Positions 45,484-56,600 of a DNA stretch of 63,101 nt are shown in pieces. The DNA is from Cylindrobasidium torrendii FP15055 ss-10. Its lineage: Eukaryota; Basidiomycota; Agaricomycetes; Agaricales; Physalacriaceae. The position numbers and the translations under genes are program-made. The stretch covers positions 1-63,101 of the forward strand of contig KN880572.1 of NCBI GenBank assembly GCA_000934385.1, written 5' to 3'. Below the pieces are notes generated by a model. The model did not search any database, was not told the DNA's origin, and saw only the letters and a program-made list of their open reading frames with translations. How positions within the stretch are numbered: position 1 is the first letter of the stretch; every line of letters begins with the position of its first letter.

Positions 45484-47346
45484 ATGGCGAGCGACGAACC
45501 CAGCTCATTTGCCGACTTTTCTCATCTACTGGATGCCAGAATACTGCGTTCCCTTGCGGACATGGGCTTCGCCAAGCCGACACTCATCCAAGAGAAGGCA
45601 ATACCATTAGCACTCGAAAACCGCGACATTCTCGCGCGCGCAAAGACAGGCAGTGGGAAGACAGTGGCTTACCTTGTGCCCGTCCTACAGAAAATCCTTA
45701 ACGCAAAGGACGGAACACCTTCGACCCGGGCCCTAGTTCTGGTACCCACTCGCGAGCTGGCAGCTCAGGTCCATGGCACCATCCGCGCACTTGCAGCATA
45801 CTGCCCGGACGTTTCTATCACGAATCTATCCTCAACTTCAGGACTCTCCAGCACACCCTCCATTTTAATCTCCACACCGGCCCGCCTCCTTCAGACTCTT
45901 CCATCGCTACCACAACTGGAATCCCTGGTCATTGACGAAGCGGATCTCATCCTGTCCTATGGCCATGCCGCCGATATCCGCCATATTTTCAGCGGGGCAT
46001 ACCTGCCTCGCGTTTATCAAACCTATCTCATGAGTGCCACTATGTCGGAGGACGTCGAGCTGCTCAAGGGTCTCACACTTCGCAATCCGGTCACTCTCAA
46101 GCTCGAGGAGGACGAGGACGAAAACTCGAATCTCACCCAATATGCTGTTCGGTGCTCAGAAACGGACAAATTCCTGTTGATCTATGTCATTCTCAAACTC
46201 AAGCTTATTCGCGGGAAATGCATCATGTTCGTCAACGATGTAGACAGATGCTATCGCCTCAAGCTCTTTCTCGAGCAGTTTTCCATCAAGAGCTGTGTCC
46301 TCAACTCCGAGCTTCCGCTCAACTCGCGCTACCATGCGGTACAAGAGTTCAACAAGGGTGTTTACGACTATATCATTGCGACAGACGAAAGCGGCGCCTT
46401 GGAGAATGACGATGAGAGTGATGATGAGAATGAACCCAAAGAGGATGCTGGTATGTTTCTCGAATGTTTAACAGATTCAATACTCACGGGCTTTCCAGTA
46501 ATATCTACACAACGAGAACAGGAGTCAGACGATGAGGATGAGGAGGAAGCGGTGGACGATACCAAGGCTGGTTCCAAGAAACGAAAACGCCCGAGCACAC
46601 CACCACCCCGACAAAAGAAGAAAGCCCGCAAAGGGACGAAGAAGGATGCTGAGTACGGTGTTACCCGCGGGATCGACTTCATCGATGTTGCATGTGTCCT
46701 CAACTTCGACTTACCCACGTCCTCAAGAGCATACACACATCGTGTCGGCAGAACCGCGCGCGCTGGGCGCACTGGCATGTCCCTCTCCTTTGCCGTGCCG
46801 CGCGAGCAATGGGGTAAAGACAAAGCTGTGGGTCGTCTCCCCAGTGCAAGACGCGACGAAAAGGTGTTCGCTAGGATCGAGTTGGACCAAGGCCCCGGCC
46901 GAATTAAGGAGTACAAGTTCGACATGAAGCAGGTCGAGGGCTTCCGCTACCGTATGCAGGACGCGCTGCGTAGCGTCACACGTGTTGCCATCCGGGATGC
47001 AAGGATACGCGAGCTCAAGCAGGAGTTGCTGGGTAGCGAGAAGTTGAAGGCGCATTTCGAGGATAACCCGGATGATTTGGAGGCGCTGAGTCTGAAGCAC
47101 GACCGGTTTGTGGGACGGTCGAAGGGTTCGGAGATGAAGCATGTCCCAGCATATTTGATGCCCAAGATTGTCCCTGTAGAGGGCCAAGCGACAGCCTCTG
47201 AGGAGGGCAACGTAGGTTTCGTGCCATTCAGGAATCCAAAAACTACTCGTGGACGTGGAAGAGGTGGAGGGCGCGGAGGGCGCGGAGGTGGACGAGGAGG
47301 ACGTGGCTCCAAGAAAAAAAGCAACCCGTTACGGAATTTCAAGTAG
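45484..47346 (+). CDS. DBP9: DEAD-box RNA helicase Dbp9/DDX56
   Basis: Exons 45484-46450 and 46499-47346 give 604 residues. Dbp9 works in nucleolar 60S ribosome assembly. Motifs in order: Q-motif region (FADFSHLLDARILRSLADMGF..PTLIQ), ARAKTGSGKT, VPTRELAAQV, STPARLL, DEADLILSYGH, MSATM, MFVNDVDRCYRLKLFLEQF, ATDESG, TRGIDFIDVACVLNFDLP, HRVGRTARAG. An acidic/Lys-rich insert between motifs, typical of Dbp9, surrounds the intron. That intron (46451-46498) is 48 nt with no stop, so its retention would add 16 residues in frame. The C-terminus is an RGG box (GRGRGGGRGGRGGGRGGRG) followed by lysines. The ATG at 45484 starts MASDEPSSF. Confidence 0.94.
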   Translation: MASDEPSSFADFSHLLDARILRSLADMGFAKPTLIQEKAIPLALENRDILARAKTGSGKTVAYLVPVLQKILNAKDGTPSTRALVLVPTRELAAQVHGTIRALAAYCPDVSITNLSSTSGLSSTPSILISTPARLLQTLPSLPQLESLVIDEADLILSYGHAADIRHIFSGAYLPRVYQTYLMSATMSEDVELLKGLTLRNPVTLKLEEDEDENSNLTQYAVRCSETDKFLLIYVILKLKLIRGKCIMFVNDVDRCYRLKLFLEQFSIKSCVLNSELPLNSRYHAVQEFNKGVYDYIIATDESGALENDDESDDENEPKEDAGMFLECLTDSILTGFPVISTQREQESDDEDEEEAVDDTKAGSKKRKRPSTPPPRQKKKARKGTKKDAEYGVTRGIDFIDVACVLNFDLPTSSRAYTHRVGRTARAGRTGMSLSFAVPREQWGKDKAVGRLPSARRDEKVFARIELDQGPGRIKEYKFDMKQVEGFRYRMQDALRSVTRVAIRDARIRELKQELLGSEKLKAHFEDNPDDLEALSLKHDRFVGRSKGSEMKHVPAYLMPKIVPVEGQATASEEGNVGFVPFRNPKTTRGRGRGGGRGGRGGGRGGRGSKKKSNPLRNFK

Positions 47347-47750
47347 AGTACATGTATAGTATGCGAGCCGCGCATATATTCCATCGTTTGCTTTCTTTGC
47401 CCCGATTCATTCTGAGAGCGTTTTTTTTCTGGTGCAACACGATGTTTGGCAGAACAGCGCACGAGTGTTGAGACAGATTCTCTCGAACCAAGCTACGGCG
47501 AAGACGCACGGATGCCTACGCCCCGTTTGTTTTGCTGGACTACAAACACCCTCTGGGCAAACCCTTTTCCTTGACCTTTACCTGAATAACAATAATTCCT
47601 CGTGCGCTGATTCCTACGGACAGCAAGTTCAGACGGAATACGGGAATATGGTTGACGCTGTTTTGGATTCGCTGCAAATATACTAAAAATCCAAGATAGT
47701 CAAGCCCAAGAGGGCGTATTATCGCGAGCCTATAAGCTACATCGGATTCG
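47347..47750. other. Intergenic, tail-to-tail DBP9/VPS11
   Basis: 404 bases of 3' DNA between convergent genes. Nothing recognised. Confidence 0.55.
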
Positions 47751-50700
47751 TTAAGCAATCACCTCATCCGGCCTCGACCAATTCAGCGCGCCCCGACCAT
47801 ACGCCTCTGCAATGGCTTTGAATCCATCTTCCTTGACTTCTTCCATGAACACCTCATGCTGGTCCGCCAGACGTTCATTATTTCTGCGTATCTCGCGTAT
47901 AACGCCGTGCTCGCGCGCACAATTGGGGCACTCGCTCTCGTTGTCTTGTATGCAGCTGAAGAGGGAATGAGTATCACAGGAAGAATGAGCCAAAAAGGTT
48001 GAGCGTACCGTTGATGGAAACTGTGATTACACATAAAGTGTATAGCGGGAAGGTCAAGGTGTCCACTACAGCTTGAGCAACGAGATGCCTGGAACACACG
48101 GGGTTGTTCAGTGTTTGCCAATTCGGCGACTTGTTGCTGCTTTTTCGTGGTCTCCATCCTGTACGAGTTTGTCCAATCCTTATCCTGGAAGCCCGTCAGA
48201 ACGCAATCGGTGAGGTATTGAGAAAACGTACGGCCTGAATTTCCTCCCTCGCTTCTCTTACTCTCGTCATCATCCACTCCTTCACCAATCCCACACTCGC
48301 TACCCCGTTCCTACTCAACACATGGATAACCCCCAATGGCGGCATGATTCCCTCTTTCTCGATATGCTCTAGTACCTCCTTTACATCTTGCTGATGCCGT
48401 GCTAGCAAGTCCGACGACGAGGTCAAAAATCGTAGCACCAGGGGATACAAATGGGGGTGCGCTCCACCGTATTCCCTCAAGCACCGTATGACCTCTTTCG
48501 ATGCCCCTTCACCTTGACTTCCACCTTCACGGTCCCGATCCATCCAGAATCGTAGCACATCCTCATACATGCCCATCCTCTCCCACAATAACACGAGCCC
48601 CGCCGTGTATCCCCTGGTCGAACATAAAATCAGGGCATGCGTGGGGTCATAAGGTAAGGTGCTTTGTAACACTCTCATTGCCTTCTCGCGGAAGGCAACA
48701 ACACCCTCTTCGCCTCCACCCGCCGGTAGCGTCAAATACAATTCAAGCAGCGTATTCCACACGGCTACTTGGTCCTCTTTATCGACCACCTCGTCTGCCG
48801 CTGGCTCTATTGGCGACGAGCTCGTGGTGGTATCGACTGTTTGTTTCCACCGTCGTAACGCTACGCTCTCCAGGAAAAGAACAAACTGCTCCATGTGGTC
48901 GACGAAATGCGCGAAGTATAGACGCGGTGAGACGCGCGGGACAGGCGGTGGTAAGATAGGCTTTGCTGGCGCCACAGGCGGTGGTGTATTTGCTCGCGAG
49001 CCCTCGTGTACAGAGCCTCGCTGGGAAGGTGAATCACCGGATTTTGCACCCTTGAGTGACGGAGATGGTGGGGATGAAGATTCCGGGGGCACGACCCCAC
49101 CGCGACTGAGAGCAAGATACGAGAGATAGGATGGTCCACCCGGAGGTATTGTATTCGAGCGGGATACAATAATCTCTTCTGGCTCGGGCGACAAGGGTAC
49201 GCCTGCCGGCATTGTGCACAGGTCGATTAGAAGCTGTGTTGTCTCTTCAGGTAGATTGGCGAGCAATGCGCGACCATAGCGGGCAAGGTTGCTTTCTGTC
49301 TGGAGGAGATGAGTTCAGCAGGAAGCTTCGGAACAACGGACGTACTGCATCAGCGCCGAGCTTGCGAAGATAGGCAAGGGCATCCTTATAGTTCTCCGCG
49401 TCCTCAATCTGGATACGCAAGAAATCCTCGTGTCGCTCGTATTTCTGGGCCAGATAGGATGCGTGTTCGAAATAGCCCGCTTGTCGGCAAACACGAATGG
49501 CGGTGTCCAAGTCGAAAGGGAGTTCATCCAAAGACGTTGAATCTCGTCTCGATTCTGTCTTGATGAAGCTATCCAATCGTGAGACGTCCTTGAGCTTGGT
49601 ATAAGTGTTGAGCAACAGAGTGGTGTGGTCGGAATTGGCGAGCCCAAGGTTATGTAGCTCTTGCAGGTAGGTTACAAGGTTATGTATCCTTTGAGCGTCG
49701 AGGAACTAGAGAATATTTGAGTCACCGTTCCGTTAAGGGTGCCGAAGCTACAAACCTTGCGAATAACGTAGCTGGGCTGGAGATGTCCAATGGTTTGAAC
49801 AAATTGCTGCATTGCTGCGTCGTATTCACCCTTGTTGTAAAGATGATTCCCGTACTGCTGATGGATGTCGGCAATGCTTGAGTCTTCCAGGCTCTGCGTC
49901 TTCGCAAGGTTCAATGCCAGTGGATACAACGTCCGACTATACAACATTTCCAGTTTAGTTGAAGTTGGTTTTTCGACAAGGGCCTTGAGCTAGACGAAGT
50001 GTAAGGTTTGTATCCAGTCAACCAAGGCGATACGCACCACACCATCGTTCGTGAGGACGTAGACATTCCCCCAAGCAGATATGACCTCTCTTGCGCCTTG
50101 TGGAAATGTACCAGAGTATGCAACAATTTTGTTATCTGGGTCGAATACAGTGACTTTGGAAATGTCGGTATCCGCAGACCCTGCCGGCTGGGCAATGACA
50201 TGGCGGCGAACAGTGGCGGACGCGTTACCTGCCCTTGGGATGAACGGAGGCGTAACAAATACGAGGTAGCTTTGGTGAACCATGATGCTTGATTTGGGAC
50301 CCTCGTATGCCCAGCAGTTCCCTCGGCCGTCTGGGCTGCATATGTAAATGGCTTCTTCGCGAGCCAGGAAGATGTCCTTTGCGTCGCGGTCCATAGTTGT
50401 ACAATTCAGACCGGCGCCGAGCTCGTCAATTTCGTGTAGAGATCCACTGCCACGGCCAGATGCCTGGTAGGACAGAATCCGGTTGACGGTGACAATGTAG
50501 AGATGGACTGCCGGGCTGTCTTCGGTCGCTTCTCGAAAACCAAGACCGGTGATGGGCTCCATGGGTGATTCGTGCACAGTGCGAGCCTTGGGAAGTGCAG
50601 TGAGGGAGGTGGAGGATGCGAGAGACTGGTCCAAATGGCGGTATAGAAGTACAGTGCCGTCACCGAGCCCAATGGCAAGGTAGGCCAATGTTGCGGATAG

Positions 50701-51259
50701 TGCTATAGTAGTGACTGGGTGTGTGCGGTTTCCAATTTGGAGCTTCGTAGAGCGTAGTAGTAGTGGGGCTCCTGTTCGTTTGTCTGGATGGTTGAGGTCC
50801 CAAATCTTGATGATTGGCGCGGTGGATGCATCCTCTTCCTGTACATAATTTCAATAAGTGTTTTGCAATTGAGGTGAGGACGCACGCCAAGTGTAACTAG
50901 AACACGACTCCGCTCGCATATATGCGTTACACGGCCCCCGACATGCACGACCCAGCTGTTGATGGCCTCGAAGTCCTTGTTGAGTAGGTGTATGCTACCA
51001 TGGATGTCCGCAACGAGAATGCCTGCAGATGTGCTGACGATGGTAGATATCTCCGGGGTTGCCTATTGGTCTTTAGAGATGCTGGATAGGCCGCTGAGCA
51101 CAACACACCTTGAATATGTCTGGAGTGCTGTCGAGATCATGTACATCCTTAATGACCTCGGTGTCGAAGAAGGGAAAGCTACGGAACTGGGATATGTCAA
51201 CAAGGAGGATCTAAGCAAAAAAAATTGCGTACGCCTGGGGCGGAGACACCGACGCTCAT
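47751..51259 (-). CDS. VPS11: Vacuolar sorting protein Vps11 (CORVET/HOPS core)
   Basis: Nine minus-strand exons: 51259-51233, 51186-51109, 51050-50886, 50838-50038, 49989-49756, 49705-49346, 49299-48232, 48184-48009, 47955-47751; 1037 residues. Vps11 is a shared subunit of the CORVET and HOPS tethers at endosome and vacuole. The N-terminal part is a beta-propeller (FRSFPFFDTEVIKDV, ISTSAGILVADIHGSIHLL, APIIKIWDLNHP, LAYLAIGLGDGTVLLY, YICSPDGRGNCWAYEG). A helical solenoid with clathrin-repeat-like pieces follows (EKPTSTKLEMLYSRTLYPLA, FLDAQRIHNLVTYLQELH, DTAIRVCRQAGYFEHASYLA). The end is a RING-H2 finger: CSSCSGHLDLPAIHFMCNHS then RCIQDNESECPNC across the last splice. The intron 50037-49990 removes an in-frame TAG. 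The ATG is 203 bp from that of ATP18. Confidence 0.93.
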
Positions 51260-51462
51260 AATGGGGTATATTCCAGGTTTATTCACGCGTCGTGACCTCG
51301 CGGCGCAAGGAGGTGTGCTGTCCAAATTAGGAAGGCCGTTCCCATCTGCCAACAATCCGCGCCAAACGGTCTCTTCCGACCTCAACGACCAACCTCCATC
51401 ATCTCTGTGCGCCCACTACTCTGCATTTGTCGCCGTTGCCGCTCATACCCTTCTCATAGACA

Positions 51463-51762
51463 ATGGCATTCCTCGGTCTCCGCAAATGGCCCACGCCCGC
51501 ACGTCTCCGCCATTCCACCCGAAAATACCACTCTGACAGTCAGTACAGGTCTGGAAGCCTCTCTGGCCCTTTGTCACCGCTGGTTTCATCACCATGTATG
51601 GTGTCTCGAAGATTCAGGACCTTGCCGTTCGCTGTGTGTGCCCCGCCATCGTCTTCGATGCAACGTGCTGACCTCGTCTACGCAGCCCCCGAGTACGCCA
51701 AGGACCCGAAAAACCCTTACGGCGCCCTCATCGCCAAGGAGCAGGAGGCCGCGCATCATTAG
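51463..51762 (+). CDS. ATP18: Mitochondrial ATP synthase subunit i/j
   Basis: Three exons make 65 residues: 51463-51498, 51549-51633 and 51686-51762. The protein is a small single-span subunit of the membrane part of F1Fo ATP synthase, involved in dimer stability. MAFLGLRKWPTPVWKPLWPF, a hydrophobic segment GFITMYGVSKIQDLAV, and PEYAKDPKNPYGALIAKEQ match the family, including the PTP-x5-WPF spacing of yeast Atp18. To get that spacing the first intron must begin with GC (51499) rather than GT. A GT alternative exists (exon to 51502, next exon from 51544) and would insert three residues. Too short for most gene finders. Confidence 0.87.
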   Translation: MAFLGLRKWPTPARLRHSTRKYHSDSQYRSGSLSGPLSPLVSSPCMVSRRFRTLPFAVCAPPSSSMQRADLVYAAPEYAKDPKNPYGALIAKEQEAAHH

Positions 51763-52546
51763 AGAACGCCAAATAATAGACTTGTTCGGTCGTTCACCAC
51801 CATATCAATCAAACCAAGCAGTTCTGTTGTGATATCCAGAAATCCGCCAAGCTACACTCTTCGCAGGGCGCACAAGCAAGGATATGACCTCCGAAACTTG
51901 CCTTCAAGCCAAGCTATCTATTGTGCAGTGTATACATGAAGGGATGTTCGGTGCGCTTGTTAGTTCGTGTCGAATGACTTTGGATGTTCCTTCAATGCTC
52001 TTGCTGTTAGTCAATCGTCCATCAATGTCCCCGCTGTGCATTTGCTTTGAGAGTCGCGATTATCATCCTTGCTATGAACTGTTGCGTTATGCAGAACCGC
52101 ATGGATGTATCGTTGCTTGTAAGCCGGATTGGAGTTTGCGGTGCTGAATGTTGTATGGCAACCCAAAAATGTGTACCATCTTGGGTCAATGTTTGCCGCG
52201 TCCCGAATCCGGCGCCGTCTTCGCATGGTAGGCGGCGGAATGCATCAACACAATCGGTCGCGCGCAGCGCAGAGCGCTTAGTTGTGAATTTATCCATCCG
52301 AGCACGAAGTGTAGTGGATCCCACTGGACTCCAACACGGTCCAAGTACACATTTGCCTTACAAGCCATTTGTCATTTACATAAAAGCCACGGCGCACTGT
52401 AAAGTACACAGACTCAGACTAGGTACATTTCATAACGGTAAATGCATTATTACAAATCGAGCTACAAGAGAAATCGAGTGAAGGTAGACTAGATAATAGT
52501 TCGTTACATACATAATTGAAAGATATCGACTCTGTAAATCATAGTC
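51763..52546. other. Intergenic, tail-to-tail ATP18/GEN1
   Basis: 784 bases between convergent genes; no gene or repeat recognised. Confidence 0.5.
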
Positions 52547-54946
52547 TCACTTTTTCATCCGTGCCTGTGCGCGCAACAAGGGCGGTATACTATCCAAGTC
52601 ATCCAAAAGCTTCAACCTTGGCTTGGGTTTCAAGTTCGGTTGTGGCTTGGGTTTCGGGGGAGGTGCAGACTCGTCTTCGTCCGACGATATGATGATGATA
52701 GTTTCCTCTTGCGATTTCTTTGCTGCCGTAGCTTGTGCAGTCGCCACAGAAGCCTGCTTCTTGCGCAATGGTGTACTGACCCGTCCCGTCAATGGACTAG
52801 TGTCGCGCCTGACTTTCGACGCCTTCGGACTCGCCTCCATCCTCGACCGCCGCGGTGACTTCGTTATCCTGTCCACATCACTTTCAGAGGATGATGCCGC
52901 CGACACCGAACGCCGTGATTTCTTCTTTGGCGACGGTGTCAGCGGTGGTGGAGGTGGCGGGTATACCTCAACTTCGCTGTCCTCCGCGTCTGAAGAATCT
53001 CTTTGGACCGGACTATGCGAAAATTGTAAAGGGAAAGGCTGCGGCGCGCGCTGGCTAGCTGTTACTGATGCAGTAGCTGGCCGCGAGATGGGCGTATCGA
53101 AAGCGTCGAGAAGATCTATCACCTGGGAAGGCGTTCGTTGAGGTGTCGTCGGCCGTGCTGGTGCTTTCCCGGCTGCCTTCGCACTTTTGCCCGTCTTCGA
53201 CGTCTTGTAAAAGTTTCGTACATCACCGGGCTGGGGCTTGGGTTTGGCTGGCTTCTTCGACACAGGGAGCTCATCTTCCGCACTCAGGTCAGATAGTTGT
53301 ATAGTCTTGTTGCGGGCTTTGGGAATTGGCTTCAGCTTGGAGACAGGTCGCTCCTCCTCCTCGCCCGAGATGTAGGCCCCCACCGTCTTCTTGGACTTGG
53401 GTGGTTTCGCAGCTTTCTTCGGTATGGGCAAGTCGTCATCCCCACTCAGCTCCGACACCTGCGATTGCGATTGCGACTGCGACTTCTTCTCTGCTGCCTT
53501 TGCCTTGCGCTCTTCCTTCTTCTTCTCCGCCTCCGCTTTCTTCCTGTTCTTTGCGTCCCAGGCCTCCGTGATCTCAGGGCATGCTTTTCTGACCAGTGAA
53601 GCCGGCAGCCATACGCGCAGCGGTGTCTCTGGGTCAACTTTGGACTCCTTCCTCGCTTCCTCGTCCGATTCGTCCTCCCACTCATGGTCGTCGGCTCGTC
53701 TCATGCCCTGCACTCCAGCTTCGACGAGCTTCACTAGCACCCTTGGATCAATCTCCACTCGATACTCCAACGTCTGGTCCGTCGTCTCGTGGCTTCGTGT
53801 GCTGTGAATAAGGCGCATGAACTTGTCTTGCTTTGGCATTGGTTTCCCGTCCGCAAATACCGCCTGGACACGCTGTCCGTCGCCTTCGCCTTCGAGGAGA
53901 TACCGCCTCAGCACACGAAAAGCTATCCCTGGCCAGAACAGTGTCCGCGCGCGTTTGACAATACTCTCTTTGAACCCCCACTCGAAATAGAACTCGCAGG
54001 TATTGGCAAGGTCTGGCAGTGACGGTTCCTTGACAGTCCACGAGCGCATAATGGGATCATAGAAGTCGGGGCGGCCTTCGCTGAAAGAGGTGATAGGGAA
54101 AACATAGGACATGAGGACATCGACATTCGGGAACGACTTGGGCACTTTCTTGGATAGGGAAACTTTCTTCTGGCCGATGTGTCCGCTTGCATTGGTCGCA
54201 AGCTCTTTGACCACTCGTGCACGCCAATCGTCGAGGAAAGCCGTAAGCTTTGAGCCGCTCATCGACCTTGCAGCCTCAAACAGTTCTTCCCCGAAGCCAG
54301 CTTTTGCCAGGCCAAGAGACGTCTTGATGCCACAGCTCTCGAGCCCAGCGGCGTGGTAGTCACCGCCTGAACAGAGCCCAACAAGAATGAGGTCGGCACG
54401 AGAATATTCGACATCGGTGTAAACGCGCACAAATGACTTCTTGAAGGTATTCTTGGCCTTGGAGTGCGTGCTGGACGGATTACGGACAATGGTATGGGCG
54501 CCGAACAGGTAGGTGTCGACATCGTCAGTGAGCACACCGTCAATCACGCCAATTTCGTTGAGGTATGCAAGCTCGGCTTCGGCTTCTCCAGGAGCAGTAT
54601 GATGCTGAAAGCCGTATGCCTCGATGATCTTCTTCATGCCTGTCGTGAGCTTGTTCGCTGAACGGTTGATCTTCTTGCCTCGTTTGAACTCTGGCCGTTT
54701 CGGTCCATCGAAAATGAAGAGAGGTAGAATGGATGAATTGAGGAATTGACCACAACGGAAGAATAGAGTGCGCAGCTCGGGGTTCTCTCCTTCCTTGCCA
54801 TACTCGGCGTGGAAAAACCAGATGGACGCGTCGATTCCCAGTCGAAAGCCCTTGTTTTCGGTATCGAATTTTGATAGAGCAAGGGCAGTTATTGATTGGA
54901 CGCGTGCGGACTCTTCAAGTACAGGCCACAGACCAGCGACACCCAT
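52547..54946 (-). CDS. YEN1: XPG/Rad2-family Holliday-junction resolvase, GEN1/Yen1 type
   Basis: One unbroken exon of 800 codons (799 residues). It cuts Holliday junctions and other branched DNA left after replication. XPG-N: MGVAGLWPVLEESA, GIDASIWFFH (D39). XPG-I: TAPGEAEAELAYLN, GVLTDDVDTYLFGA. Helix-hairpin region: CSGGDYHAAGLESCGIKTSL, whose extended GLE..CG pattern is typical of GEN1 rather than FEN1. A chromodomain-like middle may follow. The last 350 residues are disordered Ser/Lys/Pro-rich with a loose repeat (LSAEDELPVSKKPAKP and two weaker copies) and a near-terminal ETIIIISSDEDES, a textbook SUMO-interacting motif next to acidic residues. The start at 54946 is set by the invariant MGV; an open frame extends 28 codons upstream but has no family match. 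Being intronless is unusual here. Confidence 0.9.
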   Translation of the reverse strand: MGVAGLWPVLEESARVQSITALALSKFDTENKGFRLGIDASIWFFHAEYGKEGENPELRTLFFRCGQFLNSSILPLFIFDGPKRPEFKRGKKINRSANKLTTGMKKIIEAYGFQHHTAPGEAEAELAYLNEIGVIDGVLTDDVDTYLFGAHTIVRNPSSTHSKAKNTFKKSFVRVYTDVEYSRADLILVGLCSGGDYHAAGLESCGIKTSLGLAKAGFGEELFEAARSMSGSKLTAFLDDWRARVVKELATNASGHIGQKKVSLSKKVPKSFPNVDVLMSYVFPITSFSEGRPDFYDPIMRSWTVKEPSLPDLANTCEFYFEWGFKESIVKRARTLFWPGIAFRVLRRYLLEGEGDGQRVQAVFADGKPMPKQDKFMRLIHSTRSHETTDQTLEYRVEIDPRVLVKLVEAGVQGMRRADDHEWEDESDEEARKESKVDPETPLRVWLPASLVRKACPEITEAWDAKNRKKAEAEKKKEERKAKAAEKKSQSQSQSQVSELSGDDDLPIPKKAAKPPKSKKTVGAYISGEEEERPVSKLKPIPKARNKTIQLSDLSAEDELPVSKKPAKPKPQPGDVRNFYKTSKTGKSAKAAGKAPARPTTPQRTPSQVIDLLDAFDTPISRPATASVTASQRAPQPFPLQFSHSPVQRDSSDAEDSEVEVYPPPPPPLTPSPKKKSRRSVSAASSSESDVDRITKSPRRSRMEASPKASKVRRDTSPLTGRVSTPLRKKQASVATAQATAAKKSQEETIIIISSDEDESAPPPKPKPQPNLKPKPRLKLLDDLDSIPPLLRAQARMKK

Positions 54947-55146
54947 CGTCGGCAGTGGTGGTTTTGGTACAAGACTCGCGGCGAAACCCTCGATCAAACG
55001 CGATCGAGACCACGTGACTGTAGTGTGCAATCAATTATTCCCACAGCCACTGAGCAGTTTACTGCCAATCGTACGTGATGCGTGATACATCAGAGCAAAC
55101 AAGTACATGGTATAAAACAGTATGTATGTATGTTTTTACAAACCAT

Positions 55147-56600
55147 TTACTTGGAAACGAGCCCAGGTTTGTTCGCCATCATCCAGGTATCCAAGAGTTT
55201 CCAGAACTGAGCCACCACGGACTTGTCAACGTGCCGCCGTCCTTGATCAATCTTGAGCTCGGAAACATTCCAGTCCTTGATCTTCGGGTTCGGCGCATCA
55301 CTTGCCCAGGAGAAGTGTATGCCTTTCACTTTTGGGGTCAAATATCAGCAACGAGATGTAGCTCAAGGGCAGCCGCTAACCGTGATGGAACAGTGTTCTT
55401 GGTTCGCTCCAACGATATGGCTTAAATTGCCAGGCCTGCCCCGTAGTCATAACACACACGACCCGGTCCCATGCATCCGGTCCAAACTTGTTCAAGGATT
55501 CGTGGGAATCCATGACGATATATCTGAAGAGCATTAGACAAGTAGATGAGAGGTAACAGTCCACATACCGAGATTGAGTAACCACTTCCCGTCCACTGGA
55601 CTCCATATGTGTGTGCCTGCGGTCGATGGTGACAAGTTTTTCGGGCATGCCACCGCGCTCCCTTGCTTCCTGTGGTGACTCGAAGACGGCGTCTTGCAGG
55701 AACCGCTTCACGTTGTGCATCGTGACCAACGACGTAGGAGAGGATGATACAATGATGATAGGGAAATTTGTGCGCGACTTTCGTGCCTGCATCTTCACGT
55801 CCTGCGGTGTTGACGCCGCAGCGGCAGTGGCAGCTGGTGCGGACTTACTACCCTCGCGCATCTTCTTTAGGCGGTCGGTATATATGTTCTTGATTGCTGT
55901 GAAGTCCTGGGGTCACAGGTTCAGCAAACAAAGGGTAGGATGTTGGATATAGAACACACGTTGGCTTTGGCGCCTTGTAGTACGGCATTTCTGTCGCGCA
56001 ATTCAATTTCTCCCTTCTTTATCTTCTTCACTGCCTCAAGGTCTTGCGCATCTGGTATGTATCTTCGCTTCGAGGAAGTCGAAGGTGTATCCGGCGCATG
56101 CTTCTTGGGAGATGTCACAGACTGCTTGCTTGGCTGCTTGGGCGAGCCAGGCGGTGTACCGCTCGAAGTGCCTGCGCTGTATCAGCGTTTGCTACACGAG
56201 GATTAACATACGACGCACCTGTAGCACTTTGAATATAATCCCCGTCTCCAACTTTGCCTTCCAGCCATTCCAACACCGCTCTACGCGCGGTGACACCGAC
56301 TGCAGACGTGATCAACACTCCATTTTCGCGGGCCTGTTTCGAGTACTCCGCCGCCGACGCCTCTTTGAGCCTCCAAACCAAATACAACGCCTCGAGGGTG
56401 TAAAAGTCGCTTGGTGCAGATGGTGATTTCACGTCAAGTTTCCGGAAGCGTGTAGGTGTCGACTTGGGGAATGATTCGCCCGCAATGTCTATGTGAGAAG
56501 CAGAAACAAGTTTATCGCACGGAGCGCCATTATTGGCGAACGTGATTGAGGAGGAGGAGGCAATGGCCTGACGCAGGCTAACGGCGCCGTCAGAGTCCAT
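55147..56600 (-). CDS. CDC73: Paf1 complex subunit Cdc73 (parafibromin)
   Basis: Exons 56600-56219, 56171-55960, 55906-55569, 55523-55381 and 55328-55147 give 418 residues. Cdc73 binds RNA polymerase II in the Paf1 complex and supports elongation-linked histone marks. The N-terminus SLRQAIASSSSITF and FYTLEALYLVWR match; the Ras-like C-terminal domain is nearly complete: FPIIIVSSSPTSLVTMHNVK, RFLQDAVFESPQEAR, SHESLNKFGPDAWDRVVCVM, TTGQAWQFKPYRW, KDWNVSELKIDQGRRHVDKS. The fourth intron in coding order from the 3' side (55568-55524) is 45 nt without a stop in frame, so retention would insert 15 residues. Confidence 0.94.

Noticed and set aside
54947..55030. 28-codon upstream extension of the GEN1-like frame
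   Set aside because: XPG-family nucleases begin at the invariant Met-Gly because the N-terminus enters the active site.
55330..55425. tRNA-like string with A-box TAGCTCAAGGG and B-box-like GGTTCGCTCC
   Set aside because: The B-box part is the antisense of CDC73 codons for a conserved WSEPRTLF stretch and the A-box lies in its intron; arms do not pair. Chance similarity.
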